DNA from: TMED109 sp002171375
GTDB lineage: Bacteria; Pseudomonadota; Alphaproteobacteria; TMED109
Reading direction: 5' to 3'
DNA: 14,252 nucleotides
Assembly: GCA_965657505.1 (NCBI GenBank)
Contig: CBFHON010000015.1
Span: 1-14,252, forward strand
Part shown: one piece after another, positions 6,981 to 14,252 of the stretch
How the letters are laid out: every line of letters starts with the position of its first letter
How positions within the stretch are numbered: position 1 is the stretch's first letter
Made by a program: the position numbers and the translations under genes
Notes under the pieces: model-generated
The model's database searches: none
Told to the model about the DNA's origin: nothing
The model's input: the letters and a program-made list of their open reading frames with translations, nothing else

Positions 6981-7433
6981 ATGAAATTATTATTAAATAA
7001 TATTGAAGAGACTATTAAGTTTGGTCAAGAACTTGCACTAATTAGTAAATCAGATGATATATTCTGTCTTAAAGGTAACTTAGGCTCTGGAAAAACTACC
7101 ATAGCTAGAGCTTTTATTAGCTTTCTTACCAAAAATAATAAAATTTTGAGCCCTACTTTTCCTATGCTAATAACATACGACTATAAAAGTAATATTATAT
7201 GGCATTACGATATGTATAGGTTAACTGAACCTGCTGATGTATGGAATTTAAATCTAGAAGATGCTCTAAATAAAGGAATAATATTAATTGAATGGCCAGA
7301 AATAATAGAACACTTAATACCTAAAAAAAAAATTGATATTATTATAAAAGATTTAACAAATAATAGAAGAGAAGTAATAATTAATGGAAGAGAAGAACTT
7401 TTAAAAAAAGTTGAAGGTTTTAAAAATATTTAA
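6981..7433 (+). CDS. tsaE: tRNA threonylcarbamoyladenosine biosynthesis ATPase TsaE
   Basis: TsaE is the ATPase partner of TsaB and TsaD in making t6A37 on ANN-decoding tRNAs. The 150 residues have Walker A GNLGSGKTT (32-40), the conserved SPTF (about 57-60), HYDMYRL (about 74-80) and the IEWPEII motif whose Glu-Trp pair is typical of the family. The length is normal. The ATG at 6981 is the only reasonable start because a TAA in the same frame lies just upstream (6972-6974). The GGAG near 6960-6963 is about 17 bases away and therefore of doubtful use. The stop TAA is immediately followed by the ATG of amgK. This tsaE-amgK-murU order is common in proteobacteria. Confidence 0.95.
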   Translation: MKLLLNNIEETIKFGQELALISKSDDIFCLKGNLGSGKTTIARAFISFLTKNNKILSPTFPMLITYDYKSNIIWHYDMYRLTEPADVWNLNLEDALNKGIILIEWPEIIEHLIPKKKIDIIIKDLTNNRREVIINGREELLKKVEGFKNI

Positions 7434-8411
7434 ATGTCGCAAATATCAAAGAATAATAAAAAAAATATTTATACCTTTTTAAATGAAAACAACTTAGCTA
7501 ATTGTTTGATAAAGCCTATTCCTCAAGATGCATCAAGTAGAAAATATTATAGAATTCATAATAAAAATTTATTATTAATGATATCTAACTCAGATGAAAA
7601 TAAAAATTATGAGTTTATTAAAGTTTCAAAATATCTTAAATCTATTGGTCTTTCTTCTCCAGAAATAATTAAAGTAGACCATGAAAAAGGTTTTTTTCTA
7701 ATTGAGGACTTTGGTAATTTAACTTTTAATCAAGCGATGAAAAATAATATTTCAGAAGAATTACTGTATACTAATGCTATTAAATGTTTATCAACTATTC
7801 ATAACTATAATATAAACATAAATTTACCTCTGTATAATTATAAATATCTAATAAATGAAGTTAATCTTTTTCCTGAATGGTATCTTAAAGAAATAAACAT
7901 AAAAATAAATGATCAAATCATACAAGAATGGCAAGAAGCTTGGATTAAAGTTTTAAATAAACTAAATAATAATAAACTTGTATTAAGAGACTTTCATGCA
8001 GATAATTTATTTTGGCTTCCAGATAGAAGTAATATTAGAAAAATTGGTTTAATTGACTTCCAAGATGCTTTAATTGGTAATGAAGCATACGATATATCAT
8101 CTTTACTAGAAGATGTAAGAAGAGATGTTTCAAAAAAAACAAAAGAAATTTCTATTCAAAAATTTATTGATCTCAATAAAATTAATGACAAAAAAGAATT
8201 TATGCAGAATTATAATATACTTACAGCACAAAGAAACGCTAAAATTGTAGGTATATTTATTAGACTTACAAGAAGAGATAAAAAATTTAACTACTTAAAA
8301 TTAGTAAATAAAGCTATGAAAATATTTTTAGAATTTGCTAATGAAGCAGAGTTAAAAGACATTCTTAGTTGGGTTGAAAAATATATACCAAAAAATAAGC
8401 TCTATTTATAG
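7434..8411 (+). CDS. amgK: Sugar kinase of the aminoglycoside phosphotransferase fold, probable MurNAc/GlcNAc kinase AmgK
   Basis: AmgK phosphorylates the anomeric carbon of N-acetylmuramate (and GlcNAc) during cell-wall recycling, feeding MurU. The 325 residues begin with a small N-lobe including QDASSRKYYRI (31-41), matching the DASxRxY motif of this family, and EDFG (91-94). The catalytic loop LRDFHADNL (184-192) gives base D186 and N191, and IDFQDA (207-212) holds the metal-binding D208. Long helices follow, ending in WVEKYIPK. The ATG follows the tsaE stop directly with no own ribosome site, suggesting coupled translation. Pairing with the adjacent nucleotidyltransferase supports peptidoglycan recycling rather than drug resistance. 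Family certainty is high; substrate is inferred from context. Confidence 0.88.
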   Translation: MSQISKNNKKNIYTFLNENNLANCLIKPIPQDASSRKYYRIHNKNLLLMISNSDENKNYEFIKVSKYLKSIGLSSPEIIKVDHEKGFFLIEDFGNLTFNQAMKNNISEELLYTNAIKCLSTIHNYNININLPLYNYKYLINEVNLFPEWYLKEINIKINDQIIQEWQEAWIKVLNKLNNNKLVLRDFHADNLFWLPDRSNIRKIGLIDFQDALIGNEAYDISSLLEDVRRDVSKKTKEISIQKFIDLNKINDKKEFMQNYNILTAQRNAKIVGIFIRLTRRDKKFNYLKLVNKAMKIFLEFANEAELKDILSWVEKYIPKNKLYL

Positions 8412-8419
8412 GAAAATAC

Positions 8420-9163
8420 ATGGTTATAAGTAAACCTAAAATATCGCAAGCAATAATTCTAGCTGCAGGCTTTGGAACTAGGATGCAGCCATTAACTTTT
8501 AAAACCCCAAAACCATTAGTCAAAATTAATAACAAGCCTATTATTTACTATATATTAGAAGAGCTAAAAAATAATAACATAAAAAATTGTTTTATTAATA
8601 CTCACCACCTTTCTGGAAAGGTAGAAAATTATATAAATGAATATAAAAATATAAATCCAACTATGAATATAAATTTAGTTAAAGAAGAAAAAATACTTGA
8701 TACAGGAGGGGCAATAAAGAATATAAAAAATAAAGATGCATCAAAACCTATATTAGTCATAAATGGTGACTCAATAATAATACCTAGTAATTTAGAAAAT
8801 TTTCTTGCCCAGCTCATATTTAATTTTGAACCAAAAAATATGGATTTTCTATTACTTCTAGATAACTTTAAAAATTCGATAGGCTATGATGGTAAGGGTG
8901 ATTTCTCTTTTTCTAATAATAATATGCCTTCTAGAATATATAGAAATAATATTGATAGTTATGCTTTTACAGGTTGGCAAATATTAAATCCAAAAATAAT
9001 AGACCAAATAAAGATTAATAAATTTTCTCTTAATATATGCTATGATAAAGCTATTAAAAAAAATTCTATTTGGGGTATGATTAACACTGGTAAATGGTTA
9101 CATATTGGTACAAAAAATGCACTAAATAGCTCAAATGAGTGGTTTAAAAAAATAAAAAAATGA
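8420..9163 (+). CDS. murU: Nucleotidyltransferase, probable N-acetylmuramate-1-phosphate uridylyltransferase MurU
   Basis: MurU makes UDP-MurNAc from MurNAc-1-phosphate and UTP, letting salvaged MurNAc bypass the MurA step. The 247 residues have the sugar-nucleotidyltransferase signature LAAGFGTRM (14-22) with PKPL (30-33), then LDTGGAI (93-99), the metal-binding INGDS with D117, the FTGWQIL segment (183-189), and WLHIGT (226-231) near the end. Length fits bacterial MurU. GGAAAA lies upstream of the ATG and the gap to amgK is 8 bases. The stop overlaps the sbcB start in ATGA (9160-9163). A glucose-1-phosphate or mannose-1-phosphate transferase is the alternative on motif alone, but the amgK neighbour favours MurU. 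Confidence 0.87.
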   Translation: MVISKPKISQAIILAAGFGTRMQPLTFKTPKPLVKINNKPIIYYILEELKNNNIKNCFINTHHLSGKVENYINEYKNINPTMNINLVKEEKILDTGGAIKNIKNKDASKPILVINGDSIIIPSNLENFLAQLIFNFEPKNMDFLLLLDNFKNSIGYDGKGDFSFSNNNMPSRIYRNNIDSYAFTGWQILNPKIIDQIKINKFSLNICYDKAIKKNSIWGMINTGKWLHIGTKNALNSSNEWFKKIKK

Positions 9164-10578
9164 ATTATATATTTTATGACTTTGAAACAACTGGTAGGGA
9201 TAGTAATTGGGATCAAATAATTCAAGTTGGGGCAATTTTAACTAACTCAAACTTTCAAGAGATAGATAGATTTGATGCCAGATGTTATTTACTACCTGAT
9301 ATTATCCCATATCCTAAAGCAATATTAGTAAATAAAAGTTCTGTAAAAGATTTAACCCAAACTAACCTATCTCATTTTTCATTAATTGAGCTAATGATTA
9401 AAAAGTTTAAATCATGGGGAAAAGCTATCTATATAGGTTATAATTCTATTTCTTTTGATGAAGAGTTTTTAAGAAAATCTTTATTTAGAAACCTATTTAA
9501 TCCTTATTATACTATAAATAATGGAAATAAAAGATCAGACCTACTTAATATTATAAGAGCAAACCATATATATTATCCTGATAGCCTGAAAATACCTGTC
9601 AATGAAAAAGGAAGATTATCATTTAAATTAGATCAAATAGCTCCCTTTAATGGTATTAAAGATTTTAATGCGCACGATGCATTAGGAGATGCTGTAGCAA
9701 CAATTAAATTAGCTGAAATTATTAATTCGCAAAACCCTAAGATGTGGGAAGCCAGTCTTTTAACAGCTAACCGTGAAAGCGCTAATAATGAAATAGAAAA
9801 TAACAAACTCTTTTGTATAACTGAGACATTTTTTGGAAAAATTATGCCTTTTGTAGTATCGTTTATATGTTATCATCCAGTTTATAAGTGGGCACAATGT
9901 TTTGATTTAAAACATGACCCTGAAGATTATATTAATTTGAACGAAAACTCTTTAGAACATTTTATGTCTAAAAGTCCTAAAATAATTAGATCTATTAGAA
10001 GTAATAAAAGCCCAATTATAATGGAATCAAACTTTATTTCACACATAGATGCGTATAAACATATTTCAAGTGAAGAATTATTTAAAAGGGCTAATATCAT
10101 TAATTCTAATTTAGAGTTCAAACTTAAAGTTGAGAAATTATTAAATAAGCAAGCTTCAGAAAAAGAAGATTTTACATCTCAAGAGGATATTAATTTTGAG
10201 GAAACAATTTATCAATCTTTCTCTAATAACCATGAAAAAGTCATAATGGAAGAATTTCATAGCGCTAGATGGGAAGACAAAATAAAAATAGCAAATAAAT
10301 TTAAGGAAGAAAGAAACTACTATTTTGCTGAAAAACTAATTTATGAAGAAAACCCTTCATTACTTCCTGAAGAAATATTTAATAAAATAAATCGTAGGAT
10401 TGCAAAAAAAATTTTTAGTACTAATGACGAAAAATGGAATACTATTCCAAAGGCTTATAAAGAAATAGATGACTTGAGAGCTCAATATGAGGATGAAAAT
10501 GATCAAGGCACCCTAAATAATTTAAATAACTTAAATAATTTAATTGAAGATATTGAAAAAAAATACCAAGATGTTTAA
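9160..10578 (+). CDS. sbcB: Exodeoxyribonuclease I (SbcB/ExoI)
   Basis: Exonuclease I degrades single-stranded DNA 3'-5' processively and acts in mismatch repair, removal of ssDNA ends and recombination control. The N-terminal DEDDh nuclease domain (1 to about 190) has DFETTG (D7, E9), GYNSISFDEEF (D100) and NAHDALGDAVATI (H172, D177), each aligning with E. coli ExoI (DYETFG, GYNNVRFDDE, NAHDAMADVYAT). The rest follows E. coli ExoI too: a WxxxLLTxNR-like segment (196-205), a middle SH3-like domain with ICYHPVYKW, and a helical C-terminal domain with FHSARW and the YAEKLIYEENP type region. At 472 residues it is full length (E. coli 475). Near the C terminus a 9-base tandem repeat encodes an LNN repeat. 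ATGA overlap with murU indicates shared expression. In many alphaproteobacteria this position holds addB-addA. Confidence 0.93.
   Translation: MNYIFYDFETTGRDSNWDQIIQVGAILTNSNFQEIDRFDARCYLLPDIIPYPKAILVNKSSVKDLTQTNLSHFSLIELMIKKFKSWGKAIYIGYNSISFDEEFLRKSLFRNLFNPYYTINNGNKRSDLLNIIRANHIYYPDSLKIPVNEKGRLSFKLDQIAPFNGIKDFNAHDALGDAVATIKLAEIINSQNPKMWEASLLTANRESANNEIENNKLFCITETFFGKIMPFVVSFICYHPVYKWAQCFDLKHDPEDYINLNENSLEHFMSKSPKIIRSIRSNKSPIIMESNFISHIDAYKHISSEELFKRANIINSNLEFKLKVEKLLNKQASEKEDFTSQEDINFEETIYQSFSNNHEKVIMEEFHSARWEDKIKIANKFKEERNYYFAEKLIYEENPSLLPEEIFNKINRRIAKKIFSTNDEKWNTIPKAYKEIDDLRAQYEDENDQGTLNNLNNLNNLIEDIEKKYQDV
10513..10539 (+). repeat. Three-copy 9-base tandem repeat inside sbcB
   Basis: Three adjacent 9-base units, CTAAATAAT, TTAAATAAC and TTAAATAAT, encode LNNLNNLNN at residues 452-460 of the exonuclease, in the helical tail beyond all catalytic motifs. 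The units differ by at most two bases. Such a repeat keeps the frame when a unit is gained or lost, so it may vary in length between strains. It is probably neutral drift in an AT-rich genome. Confidence 0.7.
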
Positions 10579-10613
10579 TGTAATATAAATTCATAAATTA
10601 AGGAATGTTTTAA

Positions 10614-10934
10614 ATGAGTACTATAGAAATATCAGATGACACATTTGAAGAAAATGTTATTAAAAAAGGTCAACCTATTATTGTAGATTTCTGGGCGGAA
10701 TGGTGTGGACCTTGTAAACAAATAGGTCCTATACTTGAAGAAATATCTGAAGAATATAGTGATAAGATTACTATTGGTAAGCTAGATGTAGATGAAAACC
10801 CTGAAACTCCTGGAAAATTTCAAATTAGAGGTATACCTACTATGCTTCTATTTAATAATGGTGAACTAATAGATACAAAAGTAGGCATGTCATCAAAAAC
10901 AGATTTGACTGAATGGATTGATAAAAATATTTAA
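10614..10934 (+). CDS. trxA: Thioredoxin 1
   Basis: Thioredoxin is the general cytoplasmic dithiol reductant for ribonucleotide reductase, methionine sulfoxide reductase and other enzymes, recycled by thioredoxin reductase. The 106 residues carry the active site WCGPCK with C31 and C34, the buried Asp of VDFWAEW (D25), and the cis-proline P75 in RGIPTM. The whole thioredoxin fold is present at normal length. AAGGA at 10600-10604 lies 9 bases before the ATG. The gap after sbcB is 35 bases and contains TAATATAAA (10581-10589), a possible -10 element, so trxA may have its own promoter as well as read-through. Its stop overlaps that of the convergent folC by sharing TTAA (10931-10934). Confidence 0.97.
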   Translation: MSTIEISDDTFEENVIKKGQPIIVDFWAEWCGPCKQIGPILEEISEEYSDKITIGKLDVDENPETPGKFQIRGIPTMLLFNNGELIDTKVGMSSKTDLTEWIDKNI

Positions 10935-12214
10935 AATGTATTTAATCTCATGGTTTCTCCTACTAAATATAAAGAGCCAAAAATTAAAATTTTTGAATTA
11001 CTTAAAATTAGATCTGATTTAAGTGCCTCTTTAAGAGAACTCTTACTATAAGATTTTATTTTTAGATTACTAGCTATATTTTTTAATTCATTTTCAGATA
11101 ATGAATTTTTATTATCAATTGGAATGCATATAATATATTTAATATGTTTTTTTAAAATAAATAAAATATCTTTAGCATCTTTATTCCTTAAAAATCCACA
11201 TATTAAAATAATGCTTTTTATTCTTTTAGATAAAATCCAATTTTTTATTGCTTCAGCCCCTGCAATATTGTGACCTCCATCTAACCAAATATTTGTCGAA
11301 TTAGGGATATATTTTTTTATTTTTCCTGTATTAATCTTTTCTAATCTGCCAGGCCAATAAGTATTTTTAATACCATTACTAATATCTTCTATTCTTACCT
11401 TTAACTCCGAGCATAATATTAAAGCAGTAGCGGCTAATGAAGCATTAATGATTTGGTGTTTACCTTCGAGAGAAGGTATAGGAAAAAAATAATCTTCATT
11501 TACTAGACCATTTATTATAAAGCCATTTTTTAAAATACTAAAAAAAGACCCATTATTACAAATAATTAATTTTGATTTACTTTTTTCGCATTTATTTATT
11601 AATACTTTTTTTACTTCTTCTGATTGAGGAGCCGATATACATGTTATTCCTTTTTTAATAATACCAGCTTTTTCTTTAGCTATTAAAGATAGGTTATTAC
11701 CCAAAAAATCAGCGTGATCTAATGAAATGCTAGTTAAAATTGTTAGAACAGGATTTTTTATTACGTTAGTAGCATCAAGCCTTCCTCCTAATCCAGTCTC
11801 AATTAATGTTACATCTGCTTCTACTTTAGACATTACTAAAAAAGCTATGCAAGTTAGTAATTCAAACTGTGTGATATGTTCTTGTTCGTTGATTTTTTCA
11901 CAATGATTTAGAGCGCTATTTAACTCTTTATAAGTAATCTGATTGTTAGCTATTATAAATCTCTCGATTACTTCTATTAAATGGGGAGATGTGTAAACAT
12001 GAACTTTTTTTCCAGCACATTTTAAAGAATTATATAAAAATGCAATTGTTGAACCTTTACCATTTGTTCCAGCCACATGAATTACTGGCGGTAGTTTTAA
12101 ATGAGGATTATCTAATTTAGATAATAATCTATTAACTCTATCAAGAGAAAGGTCAATCACTTTAGGGTATTTAGAAGTTAATTTTTCTACTCTGTCTAAA
12201 AATTTGCTATTCAT
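10931..12214 (-). CDS. folC: Bifunctional dihydrofolate synthase/folylpolyglutamate synthase
   Basis: FolC adds glutamate to dihydropteroate and extends the glutamate tail of folates, using ATP. It belongs to the Mur ligase superfamily. The 427 residues show the P-loop HVAGTNGKGS (GTNGKGS at 49-55), TSPHL with the following ERF motif (about 75-87), ETGLGGRLDATNV (about 140-152), the SISLDH motif with the metal/phosphate-binding His, KEKAGIIK, and in the C-terminal domain the family DGGHN motif. Length is standard. Its start overlaps accD in ATGA (plus-strand 12211-12214), so it is translated with accD. The stop codon meets trxA head-on with no space for a terminator. Position after accD is the usual one in proteobacteria. 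Confidence 0.96.
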   Translation of the reverse strand: MNSKFLDRVEKLTSKYPKVIDLSLDRVNRLLSKLDNPHLKLPPVIHVAGTNGKGSTIAFLYNSLKCAGKKVHVYTSPHLIEVIERFIIANNQITYKELNSALNHCEKINEQEHITQFELLTCIAFLVMSKVEADVTLIETGLGGRLDATNVIKNPVLTILTSISLDHADFLGNNLSLIAKEKAGIIKKGITCISAPQSEEVKKVLINKCEKSKSKLIICNNGSFFSILKNGFIINGLVNEDYFFPIPSLEGKHQIINASLAATALILCSELKVRIEDISNGIKNTYWPGRLEKINTGKIKKYIPNSTNIWLDGGHNIAGAEAIKNWILSKRIKSIILICGFLRNKDAKDILFILKKHIKYIICIPIDNKNSLSENELKNIASNLKIKSYSKSSLKEALKSDLILSNSKILIFGSLYLVGETMRLNTF

Positions 12215-13089
12215 GAATAATTAGAGATTCTCTCATTATTCTTGTTATTTTGTAAAAGAAAAATAGTATTTGAAATAGCAGCTTTTAAGTTTTTTCTTGG
12301 AATAACATCATCTATCATTCCATGCTCTAAAAGATATTCTGCAGTTTGAAACCCTTCTGGAAGGGTCTCTTTTACAGTACTTTGAATTACTCTAGGACCT
12401 GCAAAGCCAATTAATGCACCAGGCTCAGCAAAGGTCACATCGCCTAACATCGCAAATGAAGCAGAAACTCCTCCAGTTGTAGGGTCAGTGAGTACTACTA
12501 TATAAGGGATATTTTTTTCTTTTAATTTATTTACTCCTACTACAGTTTTGGGTAGCTGCATCAATGAAAAGATACCTTCCTGCATTCTGGCTCCACCTGA
12601 AGAAGTAAAAATTACCAATGGAATATTTAAATTAACTGCTTCTTTTGTTGCTTCTAAAAAACCTTCTCCTACAGCAGAACCCATAGATCCTCCCATAAAA
12701 TTAAAATCTAAGGCTACTACCATAGCACTATTTCCACCTATTTGGCCAGAAGCCATAATTATAGCATCTTGAGAATTTGTTTTAGATTTAGCATCTTTTA
12801 ATCTATCTAAATACCTTTTGCTATCTCTAAATTTTAATGGATCTATATTTATTTCAGGAACATTTAATTCTTTTATTGTTCCTTCATCCAGAATCCATTC
12901 AATTCTCTGTCTTGCTGTCATCTTCATATGATGGTCGCAATTTGGACAAACATTCATAGTTTCAAACAAATCTTTGTGGTAAACCATTTGGCCACAGCTA
13001 TTGCATTTTATCCATAAATTATTTGGACTATCAGATTTTTTTATTAAGGCTCTTAACTTAGGACGAACAAAATTTGTTAACCAGCTCAT
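12211..13089 (-). CDS. accD: Acetyl-CoA carboxylase carboxyltransferase subunit beta
   Basis: AccD and AccA together form the carboxyltransferase that moves the carboxyl group from biotin to acetyl-CoA, giving malonyl-CoA for fatty-acid synthesis. The N-terminal zinc ribbon has four cysteines at 29, 32, 48 and 51 (C-x2-C-x15-C-x2-C). The crotonase-like domain includes ALDFNFMGGSMGSAVGEG (126-143), SSGGARMQEG (163-172), LTDPTTGGVSASFA (200-213), EPGALIGFAGPRVI (222-235) and LPEGFQTAEYL. At 292 residues it is full length. AAGGAA lies a few bases upstream of its ATG, 13 bases after the trpA stop. It overlaps folC by 4 bases. The order trpB-trpA-accD-folC is typical of alphaproteobacteria. Confidence 0.97.
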   Translation of the reverse strand: MSWLTNFVRPKLRALIKKSDSPNNLWIKCNSCGQMVYHKDLFETMNVCPNCDHHMKMTARQRIEWILDEGTIKELNVPEINIDPLKFRDSKRYLDRLKDAKSKTNSQDAIIMASGQIGGNSAMVVALDFNFMGGSMGSAVGEGFLEATKEAVNLNIPLVIFTSSGGARMQEGIFSLMQLPKTVVGVNKLKEKNIPYIVVLTDPTTGGVSASFAMLGDVTFAEPGALIGFAGPRVIQSTVKETLPEGFQTAEYLLEHGMIDDVIPRKNLKAAISNTIFLLQNNKNNERISNYS

Positions 13090-13102
13090 AAAATATTCCT
13101 TA

Positions 13103-13933
13103 TTAATTATTACTACTTATAGCATTAGATAAACTTTCTACAAAATTAGATACTTCTTCAATAACAAATAACTCATTACTATGGTTTTTTTTATGTGTAT
13201 CATAAATTTTTTCTATAATTGCAGAGCCAACAACAATAGCATCAGAAGTTTGAGCTATACTAGCAGCTTGAATTGGAGTTTTAATACCAAAACCAACTGC
13301 AACTGGTATTTCCGAAAAACTTTTTATTATTTCTACATTTTTTTTTATACTATTAATTTCTGGAGTTTTTGAGCCTGTAATTCCCAATACCGATACATAA
13401 TATAAAAAACCTGAAGCATTTTTAATTATTGCTGGAAGCCTGGTAATACTTGAAGTAGGAGTTGCTAAACGAATAAAGTCAATTCCTATTTTATTGGATG
13501 GTATGCATACTTCTTCATCTGCCTCTGGCGGTAAATCCACTATAATTAAACCATCTATTCCTACTTTTTTTATATCAAATAAAAATTTTTTAACTCCATA
13601 TTTATATATGGGATTGTAGTAACCCATTAAAACAATAGGAGTACTTTTGTTGGATTCACGAAATATTTCTACTAGTTTAATAGTTTTATTTAATGTTTGC
13701 CCTTCTTTTAAAGCTCTTAAATATGAAGCTTGAATACTTGGTCCATCTGCCATTGGATCAGTAAAAGGCATACCTATTTCTAATATATCAGCTCCAGAGG
13801 AAGGAAGTTTTTTTAAGATTTCTAGAGATAGATCAAAGTTAGGATCTCCAGCAGTAATAAAAGTAATTAATCCTTTTTTATTATCTTTCTTGAGCTCCTC
13901 AAACGTACTTTTAATTCGGCTTATTTTACTCAT
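13103..13933 (-). CDS. trpA: Tryptophan synthase alpha chain
   Basis: TrpA cleaves indole-3-glycerol phosphate to indole and glyceraldehyde 3-phosphate and channels indole to TrpB. The 276-residue TIM barrel has the catalytic pair E52 (in DILEIGMPF) and D63 (in DPMADGP), aligning with E49 and D60 of the enteric enzyme. Further marks are GYYNPIYKYG, GLIIVDLPPEA, YYVSVLGITG, the phosphate-binding VGFGIKT and VVGSAI. The length is normal. Start and upstream stop overlap as TAATG, a one-base overlap with trpB, typical of coupled trpB-trpA translation. The protein is followed by accD on the same strand. Confidence 0.97.
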   Translation of the reverse strand: MSKISRIKSTFEELKKDNKKGLITFITAGDPNFDLSLEILKKLPSSGADILEIGMPFTDPMADGPSIQASYLRALKEGQTLNKTIKLVEIFRESNKSTPIVLMGYYNPIYKYGVKKFLFDIKKVGIDGLIIVDLPPEADEEVCIPSNKIGIDFIRLATPTSSITRLPAIIKNASGFLYYVSVLGITGSKTPEINSIKKNVEIIKSFSEIPVAVGFGIKTPIQAASIAQTSDAIVVGSAIIEKIYDTHKKNHSNELFVIEEVSNFVESLSNAISSNN

Positions 13934-14252
13934 TACAATTTTACTCCAAGTGCATCTGCAACAGTAAATACATCCTTATCACCTCTTCCACATAAATTCA
14001 TTACTATAATTTTTTCTTTATCTAATTTAGGGGCAATTTTCATGACATATGCTAAAGCATGAGAAGGTTCTAAAGCAGGAAGAATACCTTCTAATTTGGC
14101 GCAAAATTTAAAAGCTTCTAGAGCTTCTGTATCTTTGATACCTACGTAATTTACTCTTTTCATATCTTTTAAAAAAGAATGTTCTGGTCCTACACCTGGA
14201 TAATCCAATCCTGCAGATATAGAATGTGCTTCTATAATTTGTCCATCTTCAT
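13933..14252 (-). CDS. trpB: Tryptophan synthase beta chain, C-terminal part (cut by window edge)
   Basis: TrpB condenses indole with serine using PLP. Reading from the right edge gives 105 residues beginning EDGQIIEAHSISAGLDYPGVGPEHS and ending TVADALGVKL, which match the last quarter of TrpB. EGILPALEPSHA contains the Glu facing the cofactor, and NLCGRGDKDVFTV is the segment that contacts the pyridine ring of PLP, with Cys at the position that is Ser in enteric TrpB. The frame is open to the window edge, so the gene certainly starts outside; a TTG at 14208-14206 is an internal Leu codon (GLDYPG), not the start. It overlaps trpA by one base. Confidence 0.96.
   Translation of the reverse strand, partial: EDGQIIEAHSISAGLDYPGVGPEHSFLKDMKRVNYVGIKDTEALEAFKFCAKLEGILPALEPSHALAYVMKIAPKLDKEKIIVMNLCGRGDKDVFTVADALGVKL

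Noticed and set aside
9889..9910. GGGCAC-like run inside sbcB as a sigma-54 promoter
   Set aside because: It lies inside a coding region, the -12 GC element at the required spacing is missing, and no gene starts downstream at a suitable distance.
12548..12772. Plus-strand open frame over accD
   Set aside because: It is antisense to the conserved carboxyltransferase core of accD; no own ribosome site or family resemblance.
13966..13998. Cys instead of Ser in the TrpB segment NLCGRGDKD next to the PLP ring
   Set aside because: Cys is a conservative change and, as far as I recall, occurs in other alphaproteobacterial TrpB proteins; not evidence of lost function.
14206..14208. TTG as start codon of a short 91-residue protein at the right edge
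   Set aside because: The frame continues upstream to the edge with residues typical of TrpB (EDGQIIEAHSISAG), so TTG is an internal Leu codon of a partial trpB.
1..14252. Defence island, toxin-antitoxin, CRISPR, mobile element or phage region
   Set aside because: All coding space is filled by recognisable housekeeping genes in a conserved order; no direct repeats, transposase, integrase or attachment site is visible.

Overview
The window is an AT-rich stretch (about 30% G+C by eye, lower in the intergenic regions) of a bacterial chromosome. Gene content and order point to a free-living alphaproteobacterium with a small, streamlined genome, of the kind found among marine AT-rich lineages. The evidence is the kdsD-lptC-lptA-lptB-rpoN-ptsN block, the ahcY-tsaE-amgK-murU block and the folC-accD-trpA-trpB block, which are neighbours in many alphaproteobacteria. 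A short RNase D without HRDC domain and an NDUFA9-like gene at the left edge fit the same group. The host lineage is inferred; nothing in the window names it. I see no rRNA, tRNA, CRISPR array, insertion sequence, prophage or defence system.

Layout. Positions 1-80 (minus) hold the start of an NDUFA9-like NAD(P)-binding protein. After a divergent AT-rich intergenic region (81-249), a long plus-strand run begins: rnd (RNA 3' processing or turnover), kdsD (arabinose-5-phosphate isomerase for Kdo), lptC-lptA-lptB (LPS export), rpoN (sigma-54) and, after a 108-base spacer with an AT-rich hairpin, ptsN (EIIA-Ntr). It continues with ahcY (S-adenosylhomocysteine hydrolase), tsaE (tRNA t6A synthesis), amgK and murU (MurNAc salvage into peptidoglycan precursor), sbcB (exonuclease I) and trxA (thioredoxin). 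Gaps are tiny and several genes overlap by ATGA, so much of the run is probably co-transcribed. A convergent minus-strand operon fills the right side: trpB (cut by the window edge), trpA, accD and folC. Its last stop codon interlocks with that of trxA in a single TTAA.

Functionally this is housekeeping: cell envelope building (Kdo, LPS transport, peptidoglycan recycling), nitrogen/phosphotransfer regulation (RpoN, PtsN), one-carbon and methyl metabolism (AhcY, FolC), fatty-acid synthesis (AccD), tryptophan synthesis and redox/DNA maintenance. There is no obvious new multi-gene system. The points most worth a second look are: (1) ptsN has Asn instead of the phosphoaccepting His; (2) a complete sbcB sits where many alphaproteobacteria carry addB-addA; (3) hpf is absent between rpoN and ptsN, replaced by a hairpin-bearing spacer; (4) rpoN is compact, with almost no acidic Region II.
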